Positions 1-10,053 of a stretch of DNA of 64,000 bases are shown piece after piece. Position 1 is the stretch's first letter; each line of letters opens with the position of its first letter. Under the pieces are notes generated by a model, which was given only the letters and a program-made list of their open reading frames with translations, had not been told where the DNA came from and did no database searches. The position numbers were made by a program, and so were the translations under genes. Source of the stretch: Lotus japonicus (taxonomy: Eukaryota; Streptophyta; Magnoliopsida; Fabales; Fabaceae); NCBI RefSeq assembly GCF_012489685.1, contig NC_080043.1:7132501-7196500 (forward strand), in the 5' to 3' direction.

Positions 1-1058
1 TTTACCTCCCTCATCTTTAAAATGAGCGAATCTCCCTCCCTCTTCTATTAATATGTGTGATTTAGGCCCTTCCGTTAGTTAGCCGTCCAATTACTAACGG
101 TGGTTGCTATTTTCACCCCCCTTTTACTAACCACACCCCCTTATCAGAAATAAAAATAAAAAAATAAAAAATAAAAAAAATAAATTAAATAAAATTAATA
201 GAAAATAAAAAAAACTATAAATTAAAAAAAAACTGAAAAAATATTTTTATAAAAATCAAAGAAAAAATAATAAAATAAATGAAATAAGTTAAATACAATT
301 AATAGAAAATGAAAAAATATTTTTATAAAATCAAAGAAAAAACTGAATTTTTTTTTATAAAAATCAAAGAAAAAAATGTTTTTATAAAGTCAAAGAAAAT
401 AACATATTTTTTTTAATTGAAGATAGAAATTTAAAAATAAAATAAAATAAGAATTTGTTTCTATTTGCACCACCTACACTAAATTAAAAATAATTATTCT
501 TTTATTTTATTTTTAAATTTCTATCTTCAATTAAAAAAAATATTTTATTTTCTTTGAATTTATAAAAACATTTTTTCTTTGATTTTTATAAAAATATTTT
601 TTTCAGCTTTTTTTTTTATTTTATAAAAATGTTTTTTCATTTTCTATTATTTGTATTTAACTTATTTCATTTATTTTATTATTTTTTCTTTGATTTTTAT
701 AAAAATATTTTTTTTCAGTTTTTTTTTATTTTCTATTAATTGTATTTAATTTATTTCATTTATTTCATTTATTTTTTTATTTTTTAGCTTAATTGCACTT
801 TTGCCCCCTGATCTTTCACCTTTGTGCAATTTACCTCCTTTTTTTATTTTTATTTTTATTTTTATTTCTGATATGGGGGTGTGGTTAGTAAAAGGGAGGG
901 TGAAAATAGCAACCGCCGTTAGTAATTGGACGGCTAACTAACGGAAGGGCCTAAATCGCACATATTAATAGAAGAGGGAGGGAATTCGCTCATTTTAAAG
1001 ATGAGGGAGGTAAATCGCACAAAGGTGAAAGATCAGGGAGCAAAAGTGCAATTAAGCC
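1..1058. mobile_element. AT-rich foldback / TIR element, left end outside window
   Basis: About the first 160 bases reappear as an inverted copy at about 850-1020, including a shared stretch around TTAGTTAGCCGTCCAATTAC and its complement. The right end at 1058 finishes in ...AATTAAGCC, the terminus shared by the other MULE-type TIR elements of this window. A second left-end-like sequence (AGCTTAATTGCAC) at 785 suggests one deleted copy nested in another. The middle is an AT-rich hairpin centred near 470. No coding capacity is seen. Superfamily (Mutator-like) is inferred from the terminus; the left TSD cannot be checked because it lies outside the window. Confidence 0.65.
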
Positions 1059-1062
1059 TTTA

Positions 1063-2470
1063 ATCTATTACAAGAATAATTGAGAACGATTCTAAGGAAT
1101 ATATAATTAGAATATGTCATTTAGTTTAGGAAATGAAGAATAAAATATATGGTGAATCAAAAGGAGGCTAGAGACATCAATTCATAGGTAGACGATTATA
1201 AATAGAGGAGGTTCTTGGTGGTAGAGGCATGTTTAGAGTGAGGGAAAAACAATTGAGTAATCACTTGTGAGTTGTGACTCCATCTTTGAACTGCAATTCT
1301 AAAATAAGAGATATTGAGCGTGAGCATGAGTTTTTAGTAGGAAAATCATCAAGCGGTGATTAAAAAGGTTTGGTAGAGATATTGAGCGTGAGACTCCAGT
1401 TTTGTGCTTCAACCATGTTATACGCTCTTTCTCTTTGCTAGTTAAACAGATAACATAATCAACCTTTCTCTTTACTATATAATATATATGATTATTAATA
1501 CTTGTTATTGACAAAATTGTCTATTTAATATGTATTCTGTTGTTCTTTTGTCCCCGTATGATAGCTCAAGTGGTAGGAGCTGGGGGACATATGAGTTGGG
1601 TAGGGGAAGTCTAGGGATCGATTCCTGACGGGTGCAATTTATCTTTCCGATGTACCAAAAATTATGTTGTTCTTTGTTTTTTTCTTCTCTGCCAAGAAAA
1701 GTTCCTAAATGGTGGAAAATAATGGGTTTGTTTTCAAAATTCCAAATTCAAATATTACCAACTTCTTCCGTATGAATGTGGGAAAATAAATTAAATTACT
1801 TGAGCCCCTGAGTGTTTGCCCAGTTTTCTCTCTTCCCCCTCGTTTTTTTTTTCCTTTCCCAAAATAGGATTCATTTTTTTTAAAGGGCAAAGTATATTAC
1901 TTCTCGTGGACTTATTTTTTCCTGTCCAGTAAGTAATCAAAATCCAATCCTCTAAATCCCAATTTGATACAATATAGTAAATTCGTTAAAGGCCGGTTTC
2001 CTTTATTAATAAAATAAAAAACACTCACAAATATAAATAATCTTTTTTCTACAAAATTAAGACATGTTATATGATTAAATATTTTCAAAATAAAAGACAC
2101 AAACCAACTAAATATTTTTCCTCATAACTACGTGGCCTTGAATACTCCATTGCACGAAGGGATAAGTAGACGCAAGTCTTGAAAACTTGTCAAGCTAAAT
2201 TTATTAACAATTTTTTTTTATCAATGTGCGTAAATAATAGGTGTTTTCTCCGGGTGGAATAAATTTTTAAAAACTATAATTTTTCACACAATTAATTAGA
2301 GGTAACCATTAATAAATGGTCTAGGGTGCTAGTACCTTCCCTATGCGTAATTGACTCATGAACCTATCTTTTGTTTCAAATACCATATTCTTACGGGTTT
2401 TCTAACGTTTTCCCGCTTCAAAAATGTTGGTGGCGACTCTTCTGGGAACTACACTTCGAGAGTCAATTCA
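1063..2470 (+). mobile_element. Long LTR of a Tat/Ogre-like retrotransposon, left arm of a giant palindrome
   Basis: This segment is the reverse complement, with divergence, of 2480-3276 plus 10059-10625. It contains a TATA-like ATTATAAATAGAGG near 1195-1208. It ends near 2430 in a sequence followed by TGGTGGCGACTCTTCTGGGA, which resembles primer-binding sites next to the LTRs of Tat/Ogre-type Ty3/gypsy elements. A SINE is inserted at 1549-1664. The 5' end of the LTR is lost where the 1-1058 element abuts it. LTR identity is inferred from the TATA box, the PBS-like site and the terminal block (TGCTAGTACCTTCCCTATGC). Confidence 0.6.
1549..1664 (+). mobile_element. tRNA-derived SINE (family A, copy 1)
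   Basis: A pol III box A-like TAGCTCAAGTGG and box B-like GGATCGATTCC are spaced as in tRNA-derived SINEs. The tail reads CCGATGTACCAAAAA. The copy is flanked by the 11-bp duplication TGTTGTTCTTT at 1538-1548 and 1665-1675. Two further copies of the family are at 11950-12050 (minus) and 48516-48632 (plus). Confidence 0.85.
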
Positions 2471-3276
2471 GAACAGTCGCCACCAACATTTTTGAAGCGG
2501 AAAAACATCAGAAAAGAAAACCTGTAAGAATATGATCTTTGTAACAAAAGATAGGTATGAGAGTCAATTACGCACAGGGAATGTATTAGCACCCTAAACG
2601 TCCATTTATAAATGGTTACCTCTAATTAATTGTGTGAAAGAATATAACTTTTTAATATTTATTCCACCCAAGAAAACACTTATTTGTTACACAAATTGAT
2701 AAAAAAAATTGTTAATAAATTCAGCCTGACAAGTCTTTAAAGGTCGACGTCACGTAGTTCTGAGGAAAAATATTTAGTTGGTTTGTGTCTTTTATTTTAA
2801 AAATATTTAATCATATAACATGTCTTAATTTTGTTGGAAAGGAATTATTTAAATTGGTGAGTATTTTTTATTTTATTAAAAAAAGAAACTAGCCTCTAAA
2901 GAATTTACTATTGTTTCAAATTGGGATTTAGAGGATTGGATTTTGATTAGTTACAGGAAGGAAAAAATAAGTCCACGGCAAGTAATATACTTTGAGTATA
3001 TTGTTTTTATTTAAAGAATCTAGTCCTCCCTTTAAAAAAAAAACAAATCCTATGCTCGGAAAGAAAAAAAAAGAAACGAACACAGGAAACGATGAAGAAC
3101 AAACAAAGGGAAGAGAGAAAACTGGGTACACGGCTAAGGGGCTCAAGTAATTAATTTTGCAATAATCATACAGAAGAAGAAGTTGGTGATATTTAAACTT
3201 GGAATTTTGAAAATAAACCCATTATTTTCCATCATTCAGGAACTCATCACGACAGAGAATAAAATAACAGTTTTCC

Positions 3277-3555
3277 TGGACTGGGCGAGCCCCTAGAGGG
3301 GCAACGCCCAGCATGTATCTCGCCTTGAGGCAGGGCCCTGGCCTTCAGATGGGCCTTGACCTCGGAGGCCCAATTGGCCCAATAGGTAGTACCCAAGCTC
3401 TATAAATAGGAGGTAGTTATCAAGTGTAAGGGACTTTTGGCTCATTTGATGAAATAACACATGAAATTCAGCATTCTCTCTCTTACTCTCTCTCTCTAGC
3501 ACAATCTCTCTACCCTTAGGTACTATACCTTTCCTCAATGTTCATTCCCAGAACA
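3277..3555 (+). repeat. 5' LTR of the gypsy element
   Basis: 279 bp, starting TGGACTGGGCGAG and ending CCCAGAACA. It carries a TATA box at 3401-3407 and a CT-rich stretch at about 3475-3500. It is almost identical to 9777-10053. Confidence 0.95.
3401..3407 (+). promoter_or_regulatory. LTR TATA box
   Basis: TATAAATAGGAGG lies in the middle of the LTR, where the U3/R promoter of a plant retrotransposon is expected. The same box is at 9901-9907 in the 3' LTR. Confidence 0.7.
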
Positions 3556-3557
3556 TT

Positions 3558-3576
3558 TGGCGCCGTCTGTGGGGAC
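3558..3576 (+). other. Primer-binding site of the gypsy element
   Basis: TGGCGCCGTCTGTGGGGAC starts two bases after the 5' LTR. A TGG start, complementary to a tRNA 3' CCA end, is typical. The 5' TGGCGCCGT is like that of elements primed by tRNA-Asp, but the exact primer is inferred. Confidence 0.75.
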
Positions 3577-3719
3577 TGTAAACTTTCTACTCCCATTCAC
3601 GTGGATTGATTGTGCATGAAGTTACCTCTGATTGTGATTAGGCAACTCTCTGGTTTTCCGATTTTGATTCTGTGACTAGTGTTGGTTTTCCGATCGAGTT
3701 TGCATCGTTTCTGGTTTGG

Positions 3720-4868
3720 ATGGAGACTCGACGCAGGAGGCAACATCACTCACCAATGCGACAGCCGATTTCGCCGCCTCGGCGGCCTCATCGTGTGGAC
3801 CTGGATTCTCCGGTGCGAACGGCAGGAGTACAGTCGCCCTCTCCTCCTCCATCACCACCACCTCCTCCATCGCCTTCACAGGTGGGATCTCGGGAGCACT
3901 CACCAGGGAATTCACCTGCTCCGGAACAACAACCGGCGGTGACGCAGGAGCAATGGCGCCATTTGATGCGCAGCATTGGCAACATCCAGCAGCGGAATGA
4001 GCATCTACAGGCTCAGTTAGATTTCTACCGTCGCGAGCAGCGAGATGATGGAAGCAGAGAAGCAGATTCCGTGGCTGAGTTCCGTCCATTCTCGGAAGAT
4101 GTCGAGAGTGTGGCGATTCCGGATAACATGAAAACGTTAGTTCTGGATTCTTACAGCGGAGATTCCGATCCGAAAGATCATCTACTGTATTTTAATACGA
4201 AAATGGTGATAATTGCGGCGTCAGATGCGGTGAAGTGCAGGATGTTTCCATCGACGTTCAAATCGACGGCGATGGCGTGGTTCACAACTTTGCCGCGTGG
4301 ATCGATTTCAAATTTCAGAGACTTCTCATCCAAGTTTCTAGTGCAATTCTCGGCAAATAAGAATCAGCCGGTGACGATCAATGACCTATACAATATTCGC
4401 CAGCAGGAAGGGGAGTCACTGAAAGAGTACATGGCAAGGTATAGCGCGGCGTCGGTAAAGGTAGAGGACGAGGAGCCTCGAGCTTGTGCTTTAGCATTTA
4501 AAAACGGTTTGCTGCCGGGAGGGTTGAACAGCAAATTGACACGTAAGCCGGCGCGCTCGATGGGAGAGATGCGTGCTCGTGCCAGCACTTATATTCTCGA
4601 CGAGGAGGACGACGCTTTCAAAAGAAAGCGCGCGAAGTTGGAAAAGGGCGACACGTCGCCCAAGCGCGTGAAAAAAGATAGGAGCGGCGAAGATAAGGGG
4701 GATGGCAAACAGCAGAGGCCAGGTAAGGGGAAGTCGGTATTCAAACCGACCAAGGAACAGTTGTATCCACGGCGCGATGATTATGAACAACGTCGGCCTT
4801 GGCAATCTAAGTCTCATCGCCAGCGGGAGGAAACTGATATGGTGATGAACACAGATGCATACATATGA
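3720..4868 (+). CDS. gag: Gag polyprotein, C-terminally truncated
   Basis: Capsid protein of the gypsy element, expected to assemble cytoplasmic virus-like particles around the element RNA. I chose the ATG at 3720 (METRRRRQ...), giving 382 residues; an upstream in-frame ATG at 3672 is less likely. A proline- and serine-rich N-terminal third is followed by the retrotransposon gag core (LDSYSGDSDPKDHL, MAWFTTLP, then LKEYMARY). A basic lysine/arginine-rich tail follows. The reading frame stops at 4866-4868, where it meets integrase sequence in another frame. No CCHC zinc knuckle is present, so the nucleocapsid part was lost with the protease and RT in one deletion. Confidence 0.85.
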   Translation: METRRRRQHHSPMRQPISPPRRPHRVDLDSPVRTAGVQSPSPPPSPPPPPSPSQVGSREHSPGNSPAPEQQPAVTQEQWRHLMRSIGNIQQRNEHLQAQLDFYRREQRDDGSREADSVAEFRPFSEDVESVAIPDNMKTLVLDSYSGDSDPKDHLLYFNTKMVIIAASDAVKCRMFPSTFKSTAMAWFTTLPRGSISNFRDFSSKFLVQFSANKNQPVTINDLYNIRQQEGESLKEYMARYSAASVKVEDEEPRACALAFKNGLLPGGLNSKLTRKPARSMGEMRARASTYILDEEDDAFKRKRAKLEKGDTSPKRVKKDRSGEDKGDGKQQRPGKGKSVFKPTKEQLYPRRDDYEQRRPWQSKSHRQREETDMVMNTDAYI

Positions 4869-5407
4869 GGTTCGCCTCTGTTGAGCATCCGCAGACGAAC
4901 GGGCAGGTGGAATCTGCAAACAGGGTAATCCTACGAGGACTAAGACGACGGCTCGCGGAGGCTAAGGGAGCTTGGTTGGATGAACTTCCGGCGGTGCTGT
5001 GGTCGTACAACACCACCGAGCAATCTACTACAAGGGAAACCCCCTTTAGAATGACCTACGGGGTAGATGCCATGTTGCCGGTGGAGATTGACAACTTTAC
5101 ATGGCGGACTCGACCAGGTTTTGAAGAGGAAAATCAGGCCAACATGGCGGTGGAGCTGGACCTTTTGTCGGAAACGCGCGACGAGGCGCACATTCGGGAA
5201 ACAGCGATGAAGCAGCGCGTGGCGGCAAAGTTCAACAGCAGGGTTCGCGTCCGAGATATGCAGGTTGGCGACCTGGTCCTCAAGTGGCGATCGGGAGCCC
5301 CGGGGAACAAGCTTACTCCCAACTGGGAAGGGCCCTACCGCATTATTAAAGTTCTTGGTAATGGGGCCTATCACTTAGAAGAGCTTGATGGGAGGCGGTT
5401 ACCTTGA
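4865..5407 (+). pseudogene. Integrase C-terminal fragment
   Basis: 180 residues in the +2 frame relative to gag, overlapping it by 4 bases. HPQTNGQVESAN carries the Glu of the integrase DDE triad, but both Asp residues and the zinc-binding N-terminus are absent. The rest matches the gypsy integrase C-terminal region (TPFRMTYGVDAMLPVEI; then GDLVLKW and NWEGPYRI, an SH3-like part). The frame ends early at a TGA after GRRLP, and a continuation reading LSLRYFYS follows in another frame. It cannot be a working integrase. Confidence 0.85.
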
Positions 5408-6338
5408 TGGTTTGAGCTTGCGCTACTTTTATAGTTGATCGCAGGCGAGAAAGTGAACAAGGCGGAATCGCCGGAGCCAGATATCTTTAAGATTTTCCGA
5501 AGTGTTCTCAAATTCTCCAATGTATTGCAACGACAAATCAATAAAATAAAACGAAAATTCGCGAAATTCGTGTCCAAAAAATTCCAGGGATTCCCTGACG
5601 ATCGGAATTGCCGATCGACATAAAGAATTACGGCGATCACTAAGTGGGACAAGCTTGATCCCCAAAGGGGCTTGCTGGAACCCTGAAGGTTGTGGCGATT
5701 CCACAAATGGCCTTTGACGCCTGGGAATCACCCTCCGGAAAGTCTGACGTGATCGCCGGTCCCGTAAACGATGTGCTGGGTAAGTCTCGCCAGAATACGA
5801 CGAGCGCCGTTAACTAGGCAAAAGTCTTGGGACCCCCAAATGGCCATTGGGATCCAAGCATTGTAAGCCCCGAGCGGGCAAAGCCCCGAGCGAAGTCCTC
5901 GAGAATGGAGGCCGTTTCTTCCTATTAGGGAAAAAACGTCTAAAGTCTTGGTGGTGGAATACCAAGCAACAAGTCCTAGTTAAAATTAAGGCACGAAATC
6001 GTTAGGCGTAATTCAATCATATGACGCGTGAAAAATAGCGCAAGATATAAGGTCGGCGAATGAATAGGAGGGAAGGCGAGTGCTCGGTCACTCAGGATGT
6101 TGAGTATTTTACTACTCTGGCGTGTTGAGGGATTGAACTATGAGACTTATTCTTAAATTTTTAAGCCATAAGACGGCAGCGACTAAAAAGTGTACGACGG
6201 AAGCATTCCAATATGACTTATAAAATATCCAACGGCGATATAAAAAGCTATGGCGAAGGGTTGCTTAAACATATACGAATGGCGGAAAAGTACACTACAA
6301 GGTGACAGTAAAAGATAAAAGTAATGTTAAAAATTACA
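5408..6338. other. Noncoding spacer inside the gypsy element
   Basis: No convincing coding sequence. It separates the plus-strand integrase remnant from the 3' end of the antisense gene, so the two transcription units converge here. Short GC-rich repeats with GGCGATCAC- and CCCCGAGCG-like words occur at about 5630-5900. Confidence 0.6.
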
Positions 6339-8883
6339 TTATTCATTGTTTTCTTTCTCCTGTTCTTCTTCTTCCTCTTCTTCTTCAGTCGCTGTCCAGA
6401 GGTTTTGGTCAATCAGGGGAGGATCGTCGGGACCAACCAGTCCTGCGGCGGTTATCTCTTTCATTACTCCCATGGCGCTAAAGTCAAAGTTCGGGTACAA
6501 ATGTTGGGCCTGATCTTTGGCGAGGTAGAAACCGCGCTCGCGGTTGTCAAGGGCGATGTCAGCGGCTTGTTCCCTCGCCTCAGTGGCTTTGGCCTTCTCC
6601 GTCGCCAGCTCGTCCTCTAGACTTTTGATCTTTGCCAGTTGGGAAGCAATCTCAGCATCTTTCGTGGCGAGGGCCTCGGCATGAGTTTCGGTCGCTTTCT
6701 TGATCTCCTCGGACGTAGCCTGCATCACCGCCTCCATGTCAGATTTCGCCAAGGCCAAGGACTCCGCAGACTTTTTCTCTTGCTCCGCCAACGCCTTTTT
6801 CACTAACTCCAGCTCAGCGCGCAGTATGGCAAGCTCTGACTCCTTAGCAATCAGCGCCTCGCCTCGGGCGATCAAGTCCTTCTCAGCTTGCTCTTTTTAC
6901 TTCTTGCAAGCTTGAAGGCTTGCATCAAGCTCATCTGCTTCTTCCTTCATCAGCGCCAGCTGATCCTCCAGCTCGCCGATTTTAATCCCCGTCGTGCCAA
7001 TCATCTTGTCGGCATAGACTTTGTCTTTTCCTGCCTGCGTCGCCAGTTTGTCGAAACGCTTTTCCCAAGCAGCGGCGGCTTCTTGATGCTTAGCACTTTC
7101 GACCTTCAACCGCTCAGCTTCAACGTTGGCGGCATTGAACTTCTCAAACGTGTGAGCAAAGATGCACCCAGCGCGTAGGAGGCAAGCAAGAGTCTCCTCC
7201 TTGGTGTCATTCAGGCCCCGACTCAAAACTTCTTTTTCTATGACGTCACGGTTGAGACCAGCAAGTAAGAATTCTGAGGGTTCAATGGCGTTGGGGAGCA
7301 TATTATAATAGCTTGAAGAACCGACCTCGGGAGCAGGGGCTTGTTCAATTTGAGCCGCTTCAGAGGTAGTGGCAGCGCCAGGACAGGATTTTTCCCCTTG
7401 ATGAGGCGGGGAAGGCATGGAGCCCGCATCATGTGTTGAGGGCGGGCTAGGAGGCGCATCTTGGCGAGGGGGAGACTTTGGGGTTTCATTTTCTTTTTCC
7501 TTCTCTCCAATAGGAGTGTCGGAAGACGCAGCAGCTTTTGTGGCGTTAACGCCGGCGGAGGCGGCTGTGGCGCCAACAGAGGACTCAGCGGCAACAGCAG
7601 CGGTCGCACCGGCGGAGGCAGGAGTAGAGGCTGGTACGGCGGTTGGCTCGGTAGCTGCGGCGACGGAGGCTTCAGCGACATTTTTGCCTTTAGGCGCAGC
7701 AGCAGTGGTGGGCTGAGCGCCAGGGTTGGATGTGCCGGCGCCGGAGGAGGCTTTGGCCAATCTTCTCCTCTTGGGAGCTTTGGTGCTTTCGGCTTGGTTC
7801 TCAGCACCGCCCCGTTTTTTCGCGTCGCCCTCAGTGTTGAATTTTGGGGAAAAGCGAGCCATTCTCCTCTCGCGGGCCTTCAGGAGCTCGGCGTTCGTGA
7901 AATTCATATCTTCTGTAACAATAAAAAAAACGATCAGTGACAACATAGGAGTCGAGAAAGGAAATGTCAATAATAAAAGTGAGCTATGGGCAACCTAAGT
8001 ATTTGGGAGTTCTTGAGAGGTCAGCGCCCTCAAGGACTGTTGTGCAGTCAAGGATGGGAAGTGGGGCAAGGAGATTAAGAAAGGCTTTATCGTTGGCGGA
8101 CAAGGATTCCTCTGAAGGATCGGTGATCCCGTTGGGCTTCTCCGTCCAGTAAAGAGGAAAGAGGGCGGTCCCGTCTCTGAGGGTGAATGCCTCTGGGTAG
8201 GCGGGATGAACCGCCACACGGAAGTACTTTCGTGCGAAGGAGGACTTCGCGTTACTTTTGTGAGGATGCAAACACTTCCGGCCGGCTCGGGCCTTCAAGG
8301 AAATCCATCCTTTGTTTTTGATGGACTTGGGGTCGACGTCGTAAAGGTAGAAGAAACTGGTGGGGGATGGGGCGATGCCGACAGCGGCGCTTAGGATTTC
8401 AAAACATCGAATGAAAGCCCAGGCGTTAGGGTGGAGTTGACAGGGAGCCGCGTTGATGTCGCGGAGGACGGTTTGGACAAAGGGCGAGAAAGGAAGCCTG
8501 ATTCCAAGCTCGCTAAACATGTATTCGTACGCAAAGAAAAAATGGGATCTCTTTACGTCGCCGTCTGGCTTGTGAAGCCAGGGGCGATCCCCGGGATTGC
8601 AAACCCAGATCCTGAGTTTGGCGTTAAACTCATCATCATTGGACAAGCCACCCAGGGAGTTCACGAATTGCACAATGGGATCGCTGTCTTGGAAGATGGA
8701 AGGTTGATCTATAGCCTCGTGTTTGGGGGCTACTTGGACTGGAAGGGGCAGAGTGGCGTAGGTTTTTAGTCGGTGAGCTGGGATCTCCGGAACCTCTAAA
8801 CGGAGGTCGCCGGCAGCGGTGGAGTCAGGGTCGCTTTCGGAGGAGGAAGAAGAGTGATTAGGGGAGGTAGGGTTTGAAGCCAT
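6339..8883 (-). pseudogene. Spliced antisense gene of the gypsy element (Transposase_28-like plus coiled coil), broken by one stop
   Basis: Minus-strand gene opposed to gag. The ATG at 8883-8881 starts MASNPTSP. Exon 1 (8883-7995) encodes a domain like the 'putative gypsy type transposon' family (Pfam Transposase_28): FFFAYEYMFSELGIRLPF, QLHPNAWAFIRCFEIL, KGWISL. An 82-nt intron (7994-7913) has GT at 7994-7993 and AG at 7914-7913 and joins the frames exactly in phase 1. Exon 2 encodes an Ala/Pro-rich linker and a long charged coiled coil (many EKxxAxA repeats). After about 634 codons an in-frame TAA (6899-6897) interrupts; the same frame then stays open for 185 more codons to a stop at 6339. 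The function of this protein family is unknown. A one-base nonsense change explains the break. Confidence 0.8.
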
Positions 8884-9098
8884 TTTTAGAAGACAGTGAA
8901 GTGAAAGAAAGGAAAAGATAAGTATGTGTGCGATGTAAAGATAAGGACAGTGGGACTCACCGGAGTAGGATGTGAAGAGTGGGTAGCGGAAAGGGTGATA
9001 AGCGACGGCTCCGGAGCGGAAGTGGACAGAGGGAGTTTGGTAAGCGATTAGGGAAGTAAAGAGGGGTCTCGGAAAGGGATGACAGTGGGGAAGAAGGG

Positions 9099-9106
9099 TT
9101 TTTATA
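9099..9106 (-). promoter_or_regulatory. TATA box of the antisense gene
   Basis: CTCCTATAAAAACCC on the minus strand lies about 215 bases upstream of the ATG at 8883. It indicates a promoter independent of the LTRs. The upstream minus-strand sequence to 9513 is also open but lacks a recognisable domain, so I treat it as leader or promoter. Confidence 0.6.
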
Positions 9107-9776
9107 GGAGAAGGGGAGAAGCTGGAAGGGTGACGCGTGTTGGACGCGTGTGGAAGGTTGGAAGTCATGATGGTTTTGGGGAGGTGGGTCGCGTGCAATG
9201 GGGAGTTACTGCGCACGATGGGACGGTTATGAAAGGTGAAGTGACGGTTCCGGAGAAAGAGGGAAATTGATGTAACCAACACATCACGTGGGGCAGCCAC
9301 GTGAGGCAGATAGAGATTTGAAAGGGTTTTAAAATAAGGGAAAGCGCGAAAAGCCTCGCCACCATAAGGATCAAACACCATCGCCTGACGGGTGACACCA
9401 ACAACAAAGTTCAGTCGCTCGCCGGGGTCACCGCCAGTCAATGATTGAATGATCGGCACATGACCCATGCCTGTCACCTTTCCCGCCGGCGAGCGATCAT
9501 ACACTTGCTCCAACTTATCGCCAATACGAAGTAGTCGTTCTCGCCGCTTGCGGACTTGTGGACTTGCCAGCTCGGATTGCTCGTCAAGTCAGTGGACTGG
9601 GTAACCGAAAATGCTAGTTTCCTTTTGCTCACGCCATGTTGGCGATATAGTTTATTTCTCTTTTCTCAAGCCATGTTGGCAGTGTAGATTCCGGTGTACA
9701 ATAAGACATGTAAAAGCATTTAAAAGACACACTTAGCTCTCATACCCCCTAGAGGGGCTAGTGTCTTGTGGACTAG

Positions 9777-10053
9777 TGGACTGGGCGAGCCCCTAGAGGG
9801 GCAACGCCCAGCATGTATCTCGCCTTGAGGCACGGCCCTGGCCTTCAGATGGGCCTTGACCTCGGAGGCCCAATTGGCCCAATAGGTAGTACCCAAGCTC
9901 TATAAATAGGAGGTAGTTATCAAGTGTAAGGGACTTTTGGCTCATTTGATGAAATAACACATGAAATTCAGCATTCTCTCTTACTCTCTCTCTCTAGCAC
10001 AATCTCTCTACCCTTAGGTACTATACCTTTCCTCAATGTTCATTCCCAGAACA
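9777..10053 (+). repeat. 3' LTR of the gypsy element
   Basis: 277 bp, matching 3277-3555 except for C9833 and a CT-repeat difference. It is followed directly by the TSD TTTCC. The sequence just before it (CTAGTGTCTTGTGGACTAG) is not a typical polypurine tract. Confidence 0.95.

Larger units (their letters stand above)
3277..10053 (+). mobile_element. Recent Ty3/gypsy (Tat-lineage-like) retrotransposon, internally deleted
   Basis: The ends are 5'-TG and CA-3', with direct LTRs of 279 and 277 bp and a perfect 5-bp target duplication TTTCC at 3272-3276 and 10054-10058. By eye the LTRs differ only by G3333/C9833 and one 2-bp CT-repeat unit, so insertion was recent. The order is LTR, PBS, gag, integrase C-terminal fragment, noncoding spacer, antisense gene, LTR. 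Protease, reverse transcriptase, RNase H and most of integrase are missing, so any mobility would need enzymes from a relative. An antisense gene in the 3' half is known from Tat-clade elements such as Grande, which supports the lineage assignment. Confidence 0.93.

Noticed and set aside
1556..1640. Functional tRNA gene
   Set aside because: Pol III boxes are present but no cloverleaf forms; the TSD and repeated copies show a SINE.
1299..3146. Small minus-strand ORFs of 60-72 codons
   Set aside because: They lie in the inverted LTR arms and have no protein-like composition.
3676..4089. Long minus-strand and alternative-frame open reading frames over gag
   Set aside because: They mirror the GC-rich, repeat-coded gag N-terminus and have no domain; gag on plus explains the openness.
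7238..7940. Alternative-frame ORFs opposite the Ala/Pro-rich linker
   Set aside because: Shadows of a low-complexity coding region in the antisense gene.
8884..9513. Upstream extension of the antisense gene to 9513
   Set aside because: The frame is open, but a TATA box at 9099-9106 lies inside it and the conserved family start fits the ATG at 8883.
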